Positions 35,391 to 46,456 of a stretch of DNA of 64,000 nucleotides are shown piece by piece. The notes under the pieces were generated by a model, which saw only the letters and a list, made by a program, of their open reading frames with translations, ran no database searches and was not told where the DNA came from. Source of the DNA: Agrypnia vestita (taxonomy: Eukaryota > Arthropoda > Insecta > Trichoptera > Phryganeidae); the NCBI GenBank assembly GCA_016648135.1, contig JADDOH010004287.1, forward strand, positions 1 through 64,000, given 5' to 3'. Position 1 is the first letter of the stretch, and the number at the start of each line of letters is the position of its first letter. A program made the translations under genes and the position numbers.

Positions 35391-35743
35391 AATCCACGGC
35401 TCCTGGTGAATCAGATATGACTATCCGAAGTGCTGGTGGCAGAGTGCCCAACACCAATAAGCACAGTACACAGGGAAGCAATCCGATATGGCTGAGGGCC
35501 TATGAGAATGATTGGTACAAAAATGATGAAGATCAAGTCAGCCAATCTGAGCGAGACTCGCTGGATGAGAATGTTGTAGATCACTTGGCCAATGAGAAAC
35601 CTTACTTCATCAATACTGAACACTTTCAGTCACCAGAAAATTCACTCAGCAGCGATCCCCAAAGAAACCACTCCAAATATAATGTTTACCAACAAATAGA
35701 ACAAATTAATAATGCCAAAAATCTTGAAACAACTGAATTATAA
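35391..35743 (+). CDS. Cadherin cytoplasmic-tail last exon (Cad87A/Cad99C-like)
   Basis: The exon begins after acceptor TATCTTTCAG. It completes a split codon (x|AA) and reads STAPGESDMTIRSAGG, then VPNTNKHSTQGSNPIWLRAY, ENDWYKNDED, and SERDSLDENVVDHLANE, ending with TAA at 35741-35743. The block VPNTNKH-x2-x-GSNPIWL is typical of the cytoplasmic tail of insect classical-type cadherins of the Cad87A/Cad99C group. The frame is clean for about 117 codons. The exon immediately upstream carries a stop and a damaged donor, so the locus may be recently dead. No ectodomain exons were found. It converges on E2 gene 1 exon 5, 293 bp away. Confidence 0.7.
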
Positions 35744-36036
35744 TTTTATAAATATAAGAATTTAAAGAAATTGCTTTACTTTATTACCCATTTCACATGT
35801 TTTACAATGCAACTGCTCTAAAGTTGCAATTATGACGTGCCTATCTAGGAATATGATAGATTTATCGATTAACTGTCAAATTCACAAAAATTATATTCCT
35901 TGAGCATGTCATGTATTCTTGAGAAAAATATATTAAATTTACACTTTTTTTAGAGATGTTGTGGGGGAGCGGAAGGGGACTGATGGCGGGGAACAGAAAG
36001 ACGGAAGGGGTGGTGCGGTTATACGGAGCCTGCTCA

Positions 36037-36333
<297 letters not shown>

Positions 36334-36388
36334 TCAACCACGATTTTAATTTATGAATATGACATTAATAAATTACTTAACCGTGCAA

Positions 36389-38513
36389 TAGGGTGTCCCG
36401 TCCATGTTTGAGGAAAAAAAATTTTGAGCTACACAATCGCAAGAGGTATCAAAATTTGCGTAATTTTACACAGATTGCGAAAAAGGTAAAAAAATAACTA
36501 GAATTGTCTGTCATCTTGAGGATTCTACAGAGCTTTGAAGTTTTGTATATTTTACGTTTTTATAGTTAAACTGTTTGCCTAAAATAATAAAAAAATCAAG
36601 TTTAAAAGGTAGTTTATTATTGAAATTAATGAAACAGAGCACAAGAAAATAAAATAAACAAAATATAGATTATAATCAATGACAAAAACTAAAAAATTTA
36701 ACTTATTTTTGTGTCCAAAATTTGGCATTTCTGCTTGAGATTTCATCCTGGTTCTAATAAAGCCATCTCTAGAAGTAACGTCAGCTACACTTTGTGAGGC
36801 ATCTGTTATATTCTGTAGGCTTATTGACATGCAGCATACAAACACACCATTGTAACGGTCTCTCCAAATACTCCTCTAAATATTGAATCACGCCACCTTT
36901 CCAATTGGTGTTAGTTGCAGTTCCGTCACACTCAACGCAAATCACGTCATCTAAAATCCAACCTCGACCCTCTACTAGAGTTGTGATCGAAGTAAGATTT
37001 CCCTTTGCAGTGCCATATCTTTCGGTATTGTGTGTCCCAATTAAATTGATCCAGGTTGTACTAAAATTGAGATGTGGTCTTCTAAAACTTCTTTACGATG
37101 GTCTTTTCGTCCATCAAAGTGAATGCTTTTTATAACAATACCTCCAATATCTTGTGAAGCTTCCGGGCTTTAGATACATCTCTGTAGATCTTATTTTTAT
37201 CAAATACCAGAGTTAAATCTTCAGTAGAAACCAAGCCGACATCAGTCAAAAACGCAGAAGCAACAGCAGCAGCAGATCGCGTTGATAAACCGTATCTATC
37301 ACAGACTTTAGCAACTGTTGGCAACGGCAATGTATTCCAATTCACCGTTGAAGTCGATGGTGTCTCTGTCGAGGGCGTGTTTGTCGGGGATGCCTCTGTT
37401 ATCGGATACTTTTATGGGGAAGATTCACGCACTGAATCTTTATCACAATTTGCTGAGACAGAATCGGTTTCTTGAGTAGAACATGACTTATTTTTTACAT
37501 TTATTGACTCTTCAATTTATCTCTGCTGTTGTTTCATTAATCTAGCCGTTTCTTTCTTATAAAAACCGCTTATAACCATTTTCCTATCATTTATTTGATT
37601 CAACAAAAACTTCTCTCATTGATGTAAACTTTCATAGGTTTTAAACTCGAACAAGATTCAAATGAAGTGCATTTACAAGCAGAAATGTCAAAGAGCTTCT
37701 CAGATGACTTTAAAAAACATTTCAATTTATTTTCAAAACTATCATTTCGTTTGCTTTTGGGGTATCTTTTCAAATTGAGATACTTTTCGAAATTGGATAT
37801 CATTAATTAAACTCGTTCCTTAGTTACAATTAGAATCAAAGTTTTTGTCCAAATATTGTTGATCTCTTCAGAAACAATCACAAATATATCTGATTTGGAT
37901 GGATCTTTTCCATTATACTTAAATTTCAGGTCGTTCTTGACAAATAAAATAAATTAAATGACATCCCTTATAGTTGATAGCTGCTGATTGTCAAGTTCCT
38001 TGTATGGTCCGAACATAGCATAAGTAGTCTGACTACGTACGCTTCGAACTTCTTATTTAAAAATCACAAAATCCGCTTTTAACACTGTAACAATCGCAAT
38101 GGTACTTTTATGGTATAAAAGTTATTTTGGTTACGAAGAAAACACTCGTGAGTCAAGTCAAGAAAGTTCCCAAAACAAGTTTAATCTTGAGGATATTTGC
38201 AGGTTGAAACCTAGCAAATTCGAAGTCGCTGGTAATGTGTTGTTGCATGCAAATCGAAACGTCATGTATGATTTACACCTAAATAGAACAAAAAGTAAAT
38301 ATTTTTTTGTATTTAGGTCAGGAGCCAAAATTGAAGATAGCGAAATATCACAATTAAAATGACAATTTTTCAAAACTTTGTAGATCGGTAGAACCCTAAA
38401 GATATAGTTTTATTTTATTTTTAAAATTATTTTGGTAATCTACTTTCAATTATGAAAGTTTTGAGAGGTCTTGTGTTAGAGTAAGCCAAACACAATTTTA
38501 TTGGGACAGCCTA
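36389..38513 (-). mobile_element. Family X DNA transposon, copy 2, complete ends with 8-bp target duplication
   Basis: The left end TAGGGTGTCCC and the right end (complement TAGGCTGTCCC) are 11-bp inverted repeats with one mismatch. CCGTGCAA is present on both sides (36381-36388 and 38514-38521). An 8-bp duplication is usual for hAT- and P-type elements. The element is 2125 bp, lies in E2 gene 1 intron 4 and carries the broken family X gene on the minus strand. Confidence 0.75.
36800..37803 (-). pseudogene. Family X transposase-like gene, copy 2
   Basis: Reading leftward in several frames, the sequence contains KLFDISACKCTSFESCSS, VAKVCDRYGLSTRSAAAVAS, FDGRKDHRKEVLEDHISILV, QPGS, EGRGWILDDVICVECDGTAT followed by NTNWKGGVIQYLE, and ERPLQWCVCMLHVNK. 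The last block has C-x2-H and the one before it D-G-T-x-x-N. The block order matches copy 1. At least three frame changes make it inactive. Confidence 0.7.
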
Positions 38514-38521
38514 CCGTGCAA

Positions 38522-39054
38522 TACCAAATGGAAAAACATCAATTTTCCAACAAGAATAAAATGTAAACTAAAAAAGCTTGTAGTCATCAATATGATGCAA
38601 CAATTCATGACCCATGTACACACACACTTCCTATTCAGCATCAATTCTATTTAGCATTAAACATCAATTGAATTAATGAGTTTAAAAATATTAAATAAGA
38701 GATGTCATTAGTAGCTACATGGATTGATGGTAAAATTTTGAAAATCAAAAAAAATGTTGTTGAGAATGTATGTTCGATTTTTTTTTAAAAAGTAAACCAA
38801 TAGCATTTATTTATAACATTTCTCCTGCACGTTGAATTGAACATGACACGTATTTGTCAGTATTAACTACAGTCAGAAAAAAATTATTAGAGATAATACA
38901 GAATCAATAAAATTAAACATATTTCACATCAGGACGATTCAGATAAGATTAGTTGGTTAGATAAGATTAATTTGATAAGACATTTCCATTTATCTTAAAA
39001 TAATGTACAGTAAGAGGCATATTCAACTATAATCTATTAGACTACAAAAAATCA
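38522..39054. other. No recognisable gene
   Basis: This is AT-rich intron sequence between family X copy 2 and the mariner remnant. Confidence 0.5.
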
Positions 39055-39918
39055 TTCGGGGAAATAAAAAAAAGTCGCAGGGGGCAAGGTCGGGTGAGTA
39101 AGGGGGATGAGGCACAGGGTTTATGCCATTTTTGGTCAAAAATTGGCGCACATACAGGGTTGTGTGAGCAGGGGTAGCATCGTGGTGGAAAAACCAATCG
39201 CCTGACTGCCATAAATCAGGCCTCTTCTGCCGCAAACTGTTGAGTAATTTTATCAAAACTTCCAGGTAAAAAGCATTGTTAACTGTCTGACCCTGTGGAA
39301 GAAACTGTGAATGGACGACTCCTCTCACATCGAAAAAACAAATCAGCATTCTTTTGATGTTTGATTTCACTTGACGAGCTTTTTTAGGGCGAAATGAACT
39401 TGAAGTCTTCCACTGGCTTGATTGTTGCTTTGTTTCAGAGTTGTAACTGTAGCACCATGATTCTTCACCTGTGATGACCTTGGAAAAAAAATTTGGACCA
39501 TTTCGGAATTCTTCTTTCAAAGCAAAGCATGCTTCCACGCGACCTTGTTTTTGTTCAGCACCCTCGTCATCCTCAAATCTTCCGTTAAAATTCGCTGAAC
39601 TGAACTCCAAGTCACCCCTCCACAGTCTTCTTCAATAGTCCGTCGTCGATCTTCCAGAATGATTTTGCAAATTTTTTTAACATTGTCATCGGTTCGGGTC
39701 GTGGACGAACGACCAGAGCGAGGTTTGTCGTCAATTGACATTTCACTACTTTTGAAATGGGAAAACCACTCAAATATTTGAGTTTTCCCAGTAGCATCAT
39801 CTTTGTAGGCCGTTTTTAACATTTCAAGAGTTTCTGTGCCAGTTTTTCCGAGCAAGAAGCAAAACTTTACGGCCGCGCGCTGTTCACGAGAATCAGTCAT
39901 TGCAAAAATGACGAGCAC
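39055..39918 (-). pseudogene. Mariner transposase (irritans-like), frameshifted and truncated
   Basis: The N-terminal frame starts MTDSREQRAAVKFCFLLGKT and shows the mariner HTH region (TGKTQIFEWFSHFKSSEMSI, then DDKPRSGRSST). A frameshift near 39530-39600 moves to the second frame. That frame has VITGEESWCYSYNSETKQQS, FFDVRGVVHSQFLPQGQTV, HHDATPAHT and HPPYSPDLAPCDFFLFP. Mariner transposases use D, D34D. Here the first Asp (usually TGDESW) is Glu, and the other two are present. The protein stops shortly after the third Asp because the element is truncated. It is not functional. Confidence 0.9.
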
Positions 39919-40014
39919 ACAAAATAACTGTCAATAAAAAATTCACACAAACCGAACGGAACCTTCTTTAGCGATGACGTTTGGCTTACTGACTCGGGAA
40001 TGATGACTCTATAC

Positions 40015-41934
40015 TAGGGTGTGTCACTTTTTTCAACTTTCGATTTTTCAAGTTTAATAGTTCTCAAAAGTTGCATTTTTATATGTTATTAAATGCTGTA
40101 TTTACAGTTTTCTTTAATACTGGTACTTTTGGCTAGCTAAAAGGCCTTAAAATATAGAAAAAGTTGCAAAATAACATTCCAATCAGAACGATATATTTTT
40201 TGTATTTACCAATTGTTTTAGTAATTAAATGTTTTTATTCTAATAATAATATAGCCAGCATAAGGAAAACGCCACATTTAAGTTCATTTTGATAATCTGT
40301 TAGCTTAAATACCTACCCCCGTTCGGGCAATTTCGGCTTGTTTCGGGTCGCGCTCCCGTTATGCGTGCCTCATTAGGTCAGACTCCATACCGAACGGTTG
40401 TATTTGTTAGCTTACTTGTTTTGAACCGTCGTAAAGTTTCTACATATTAAACGTAATAAATTTAAGTGTTTAAATCATTCGTGAAACGAATCACAATGGC
40501 ATCGAATCCGTCAAGTTCAAAAGAAACCAGAGGTCGTACGAAATTACGTATTTTTGAGAAATATCCCGAAAAATTCAAAAGTACTATGTTACCAACTTAT
40601 GGATATGTTTAACGACATAATGAGTGGGCGCGTCATGAAATGAAACAGTCAAGTAGTTTAGAACCACAAGCAAAAGTCATCACTTCTCAAATGGCTCGAA
40701 TCGTTCTTGAAGTTTGGAAAAATGCAAGCATTGTAAGCCAGCTTCTATTATCATATTGCAAACAGCATAGGCTTCTATCGAAAAAATTCAACAAAGAACC
40801 AAAAAGTCAATCGTATTTAGATAAAATAGAAAACTTTATAACTAAATCAACAATTCTTTTTGATATTGCTGCGTGCAAATGCAAAAATTCTTCCTCTTGT
40901 AAATGTGGAAAAAATAAAACTGTTCCGATTAAAGACCACCCATTTCTTGAAGACCAAAGAACCTTCAGATGCATAGGCATTGGAAACATAGTTAAAGGAA
41001 GAGAAAATTGAGAAAGTACAAAAAAATTCAAAAAGTTGGCTGAAGTATGTGATCGTTATGGCGTATCGCACAGAGCAGGTGCTGCTATTGCTTCGGCTAC
41101 ACTGAATGATATCAGGGAGGCATCAAATGTTGACAAATGACAACAAATTTGTAATAGAATAGGGTATACGAGAGTTTTGAAAGCTCGTGCCTCGCAAAAA
41201 TCATTGTCGAGATCTTTTGTGATACCATAAATCAATTTTGAGAGCGATCATTATTACGACATGATTTCCTGGCAGGATGAGAAACTTATACTGACTGAAC
41301 TACTGCTTTTGAGCTATGTACTTATAAAGTGAAGAGCTGAGGACAGTTTTCGTAGATCGAAATGTCCGAATATTCGATTTTGCCAAGTCCCTTCCACACA
41401 CAGTCGGTAGAAAGAAATCTACTGACTGTGTGTGGCAGGGAATTGTGTGGATTCCTTAAATTGACGACTGTAGCTGCAGGTTCTGTCATAGGGTAAACAG
41501 TTAGAGAAGGTTTTATTGCAGCCAAGCAGAATTCCAGGAAAATTATGCCAATGTTTAATTCTAAAAAATAACTTTTGCTCTCTTTAAAAATACTCTTTGG
41601 AAAATTTTGTATGTTTTATAATTTTTTTAAAAAATAATTCAGCTTAAAATTTGCAGTAAATTTTTGTTTTAGTATATTATCTATATATATATATTAACGA
41701 AATTAAGTAATCTGATAAAAATTATGTAGAAGAAAACAGCACTTTTATTACCTCTGAAAAATTACTAAAAACCAAATTTTCAGAATATTTGGCTCTCTAG
41801 AACCAGCCAAAAGTATACTTCAATTGCAACTTTTTTTGCATTTTTGTGTAGTTATAAATGCAATGCAACTTTTGATAACTATTAAGTTTAAAAATAAAAA
41901 ACTTTTTTTTAGCCATACAAAGTGACACACCCTA
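40015..41934 (+). mobile_element. Family X DNA transposon, copy 3, with ~65-bp inverted repeats
   Basis: The ends are TAGGGTGTGTCACTTT and its exact complement. Similarity continues inward through AACTTAATAGTT-x-TCAAAAGTTGCA at both ends. TAC flanks both sides (40012-40014 and 41935-41937); an 8-bp duplication is not evident here. It is inserted in the mariner leader. Confidence 0.8.
40496..41137 (+). pseudogene. Family X transposase-like gene, copy 3, one frame with three in-frame stops
   Basis: From ATG at 40496 a single frame runs MASNPSSSKETRGRTKLRIF to a TAA at 40610. It continues through ITSQMARIVLEVWKNASIV, a Cys-rich block (LFDIAACKCKNSSSCKCG), VPIKDHPFLEDQRTFRC, a TGA at 41009, and LAEVCDRYGVSHRAGAAIAS, ending at a TGA at 41135. 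Since frame is kept across the stops, decay is recent or suppression would be required. The DGT and C-x2-H blocks of the other copies are missing, so this is a deletion derivative. Confidence 0.75.
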
Positions 41935-42022
41935 TACGCCCCTTAGTGGCAGAACACAGTACTACAAAAAACTCGGCCCACCACAACATCAGTTCGGTTT
42001 CTTTTGGGTACCCCCTTGTATA

Positions 42023-42669
42023 GCTACTTTTATCATGAATTCATACCTATACTCCTCTCTATAGATGAGTCTAGATAGTAGAAAAATATGTTTCTTTATT
42101 TAATATTTTATTGTACTGCTCTATGTAAAAATAAGAAATAAATAAACAAAACTAAATAAATATGTATAGTGAATCACTTTACTCTTGCGTACAAGTAAAC
42201 CTAACTAACATAATTTTTTTAATCGTCACTCTGTTTTATCGCTGATATAAGCAAAAAGGATAGAACCCCACACTCTTCTATTCTGGAATACCACTCTTAC
42301 CTTATCTACTTATATAAATCTATAATCTATAAAAAAATATATATAATCTTTTACATTAATTGTGGCGTTTAGATGCAAAACCACCACTATCCATATGGAC
42401 AGTGGCGGTTTGGACATCTATACACCATACTTATAATAATTGCATTTTTTTGTCGCTAAAAAACTTATTTATCAAAATAATATTTTGTAAATTTCTGAAT
42501 TGAATTTCTGAGAAGATGATACGATGAAATAAATTTGGTGGTGAAAGGCATTAATTTAGTTTCCAATTTGAGTATGGTTCTTTCTAGGTATATTAATTGA
42601 TAGACTTTCAGGACGACACTAAAATTTTAATTATTAATAGAGGGTTTCTTGTATCTAGTAGCAAAAATT
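42023..42669. other. No recognisable gene
   Basis: This is AT-rich intron sequence with an imperfect short inverted motif around 42370-42420 (CCACTATCCATATGGACAGTGG). Confidence 0.45.
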
Positions 42670-43001
42670 TAGAGGTGGATTCCAGCCTTGATAATGAGTC
42701 GAAAATATTCAAGCAACCATGACCTAATATCAATAGTTATGGAGATATGCAATATCAAAGTATACATTTTTTCAAATTTTTCTTACTAATTTTTTGTAAA
42801 AAGTTGGAGTTTCATTATATTTCATTATCAATTATGAAAAATTCATTCGCTTTAATACAAGTCGAATAAAATGATAAAAACCTTTCAAAAATTGAAAATA
42901 AAAATGCAAACTTTGTTGTCACATATCTCCTTAACTATTGATATTAGGTCAAGGCTTGAACATTTTCGATTCATAATCAAGGCAGAAATCCACCTGTAAA
43001 G
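42670..43001. mobile_element. MITE-like foldback with ~75-bp arms
   Basis: AGGTGGATTCCAGCCTTGAT on the left is matched by the complement of the right end. Both arms continue through TCGAAAAT-x-TTCAAGC and GACCTAATATCAATAGTTA. There is no coding content. Confidence 0.75.
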
Positions 43002-43520
43002 TACTGTGGACTAGCTCTGTTACACCCTGTATATACAAAAAGCTGACTTAATAGGGAAAATTCACTTTTTTTTTTAATAGAATAATCTTTACTCTAGTTG
43101 AGAAAATACGTCCATGAATTTTTTTTATATATTAAGGGGATAAAAATTCTCACCAACACACGTCATTTCACTAGCACGAGTATGAGCGTCACAATTGTAT
43201 GGAACCCAAATACTATGGCACTGCACCAAACACATGATACATCAGCAGTTGATGTCACGACCAATCATGTGTGTTGTAATAGTCGTATTTTTATAATAAA
43301 AATTATGAATGAAAACATTATCCATACTGATTCACAGAATATAATTAATATTTATGAATCTATTTCATATATTTTCATCGCTATTTATATGTGAAATTTC
43401 CCTATTGATCAAGAGATTATTCACACTTAAATCCAACTTGAATCCATGTCTGATACAACAAAAGTAATTTGTCGATAAGACATTGATTTTGAAAATAATA
43501 TTTCAACAAAAAGATTTTTA

Positions 43521-43772
<252 letters not shown>

Positions 43773-43916
43773 CTATAATTTTAACAACATAAAATAAAAT
43801 AATTTGATCAGTTTACACCTTCAGGAGTTGTAAGTTTAAAGTTATGTAAAAATATTTTTACTAGATGGATTATGCCGATTCATGTATGGTTCAAATGAAA
43901 ATATTATTTAAATGAT

Positions 43917-44035
43917 TATTATTCAAACATGGTAATTTGACTAATATTTACATATAAATAATTTACATATAAATAATATTTACATATAAATAAAATCAAA
44001 CATGGTAATTTGACTAATATTTACATAAAAAAAAA
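43917..44035 (+). repeat. Short tandem repeats around TTTACATATAAATAA
   Basis: Several copies of TTTACATATAAATAA lie between two copies of CAAACATGGTAATTTGACTA, ending in a poly-A run. Confidence 0.75.
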
Positions 44036-44175
44036 AAAATACATTAAAAAAAGAGCATAAAATATTTTAATTTACACTAAATTAACTTTATGATACACAC
44101 ATGTTGTTATTTCGTCACAACCTTAGATTCGAAAGAAGCATTGTGAGACATTGTCAGGTGTCATTAAGAACTGTT

Positions 44176-44363
44176 TTTTATATATTTTTTTTTATTTTAC
44201 GCTTCAACAGGCCAAGACTAGGCCCAGTTACAGAAGCGAAAAACATCACAAAACACCCGGGCTTGAGTAAATCACACAGATTAATTGTGACCTCACCGGG
44301 AATCCAACCCAGAACCTTTGGTGTGAGAAGCCAGTGTCATTTCCACTGGGCTACGAGGGCCGC
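44176..44363 (-). mobile_element. tRNA-derived SINE with target duplication
   Basis: On the minus strand the head reads GCGGCCCTCGTAGCCCAGTG (box A TAGCCCAGTGG), with box B GGTTGGATTCCC about 40 bp later, as in a tRNA-like pol III promoter. A tRNA-unrelated body and an A-rich tail follow (complement of 44178-44200). AACTGTT flanks both sides (44169-44175 and 44364-44370). Confidence 0.85.
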
Positions 44364-44550
44364 AACTGTTATTAATTACATCTGAGGGATGCCTCTGTCA
44401 AAACTATAATATTGACAAAATAACTCAATGTGTGTATTACAAAGTCTAATTTAGTGCAAATTAAAATAATCATATTGAAAGACAAAGTATCTGCCATAAC
44501 AATCAATATATGTATAAATAATTATAGTTCAAAATGTTTTCTTGTAATGT

Positions 44551-44935
44551 TTGATATAGTCCAGTGGCCAGAGGTACTTGAGTATGCAAAATATGAGGAC
44601 TGCATTCTGACAATTGATTCTAGTTCAGAAAAGCAGTCTGAATGTTGCCAGAAGCTCAGGTGGTCCAATTTTTTTTTATACCCCCCCCCCCTCTACGCAG
44701 CAAGTAAATCGATTGAGTACAAGCTATTGAGCTATTTTAATGATTATATTAGTGTCATTAATTGGGTTTCTTTTTAATAATTAAAGGTATTAATAGGTTG
44801 TCAAATAAAATTAAAAAAGAAATTATTGATTAAAAATCATAAATTATTGTTAAAAAAATTATTTAATGATAAAAATAAATTTAATGATATAGTCCAGGCG
44901 CCAGAGGTACTTGAGTATGCAAAATATGAAGACCG
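44551..44935 (+). repeat. Two direct copies of a ~50-bp block 330 bp apart
   Basis: ATATAGTCCAG(T/G)(G/C)GCCAGAGG then TACTTGAGTATGCAAAATAT occurs at about 44554-44602 and 44887-44935. A poly-C run (44682-44694) lies between the copies. The short translations VLEYAKYED in both are not recognised. Confidence 0.7.
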
Positions 44936-45213
44936 GCAACTATGCTATCAATTTCTTATACCTGAGACACCAAATAACATAAAACTTAATGTTGTCAGCA
45001 GTTGTATTGGTTCGTTTCCCTTTTACCCTAATTAAATAGCCCACCCCCAAGCGTCAGAGCGCATAGCGTACCTGGACGTGTAATGTTTTTGGGCAACGGT
45101 ACGATAAAAACCATTGTGAGTAACGCTATATTTTTTCGTGTTTATCAAATAGAACTTGAGTTTGGTCATTTTGAGTGATAAATTAATAACTGTTTTATTA
45201 AAATACGTGAGCA

Positions 45214-45838
45214 ATGTCGCTACAAGTGACAAATGTGAAAATAAAAAAATCAAACGAGTTATCGTGTTTGTTTCGTGATAAAGCAGGTGACTTGGTTAAG
45301 GAACCGAAACCACAATCATTTATAAGTATTCAAAAAGCAGCAGATCGAAGAAAAGATGACATTAGTAAAAAGTTACAAAATAATCCAGAGTTCGCAGCAC
45401 TACAATATTCATGGCGTCGATGTTGTTTGTATGGCGAGTTATGTAAGTGAAGAAAGATAAGACAATGAGAAATAGCATTGCATAAACAGCCAGATATGTC
45501 TACTTCCATTGCAGAAAAAGGTGATGCAGGTATAGCAGGTAGTAGCAAAAATATTCACCAATCATTATGAAATAAAACGAAAGGAAGGTACATTTAATGC
45601 GGTGAGCCCCGACTTAGCACTAGAGCAGTCTCAAAATCGATCTTCAGCAGTTACTGGAGGCTTGACTGTTATAACCAAAAATGAAGACGCAATGCATAGA
45701 TGGGTGCTTCTTTATCCATTTAAAAACAGCATTCATGAGGCTCTTCGTTCATATCTGGATTTACAATCGGAATCTACAAGTGACATCAATCACCATCATG
45801 AATGGACGCAATCCATTATAATAATAAAAAAATGTTGA
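45214..45838 (+). pseudogene. Degenerate ORF of an unclassified repeat-type protein
   Basis: A 78-codon frame (MSLQVTNVKIKKSNELSCLF, then KEPKPQSFISIQKAADRRKD) is followed, after stops, by a second frame with SAVTGGLTVITKNEDAMHRW. The first resembles the Cys-containing N-terminal region of repeat-encoded arthropod proteins. I cannot name the family. It ends just before copy B begins. Confidence 0.3.
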
Positions 45839-46249
45839 AAAGAGAAGAATTTGTGCCATTGTGTCAAATGTCAAAAATGCTTTAAAATGTGTGCCAGAAC
45901 ACAAGATAGAAGTGTGCCTTAATTGTACGGAATATTTATTTTTCATTTTTATATTTTAGTAATTATTATATATGATTACTTAAGTAAAAATAATTAAGTT
46001 TTATTTTTGTTTCGTTACTTACTTTAAAAGTTTTTAAAGACTTGATTAGGAAAATAAAAAATATTTAAAAATAATGAAAAATAAGATTTAATAATGCATT
46101 TTTTCTTATTTTTCCTGTTAAAAAAACAAATATATTTTTAAAAAAATGCTTAAACTAATAAAATAATTAAAGGTATTGCTTGACCATAATAATTTTGCCC
46201 CGCCCGCACCCGGCGGTAACCCCTCGCCCTGTCATTCAGTACAATTTTG

Positions 46250-46456
46250 TATTTGCTCGGAAGCTGTGACATCTTGATTACCAATATACACTGAATTATT
46301 ATGTCCAAAACATCCTAAACAGTCCGGGATGGTGCAAGAACAATTGCCAATGAAGTATTAAAGTTTTGCGAAGCTGAAAAAGCAAATAATGGACCGATAT
46401 TATCGTCTGACAGTTTGACAGATAGAACGGCCGCCATTACGGCTTGGTTTCTTTAG
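46250..46456 (+). pseudogene. N-terminal (HTH) fragment of an IS630/Tc1-like transposase, copy B
   Basis: This reads ARTIANEVLKFCEAEKANNG then SDSLTDRTAAITAW. It matches the copy A fragment but lacks the A-rich slippage tract. A stop (TGA near 46267) interrupts the upstream part that is open in copy A. Confidence 0.4.

Larger units (their letters stand above)
39055..42022 (-). mobile_element. Mariner element, 3' truncated, with a nested family X insertion in its 5' region
   Basis: The 5' terminus lies at the right: the complement starts TACAAGGGGGTACCCAAAAG near 42020. Mariner leader sequence from there to 41938 continues directly at 40011 once the 40015-41934 insertion is removed. The coding remnant is 39055-39918. 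The 3' end is lost near 39055, where the protein runs into unrelated sequence. Confidence 0.8.

Noticed and set aside
38099..38362. 88-codon plus-strand ORF at the end of family X copy 2
   Set aside because: It lies within the transposon, antisense to the family X gene, and shows no recognisable motif.
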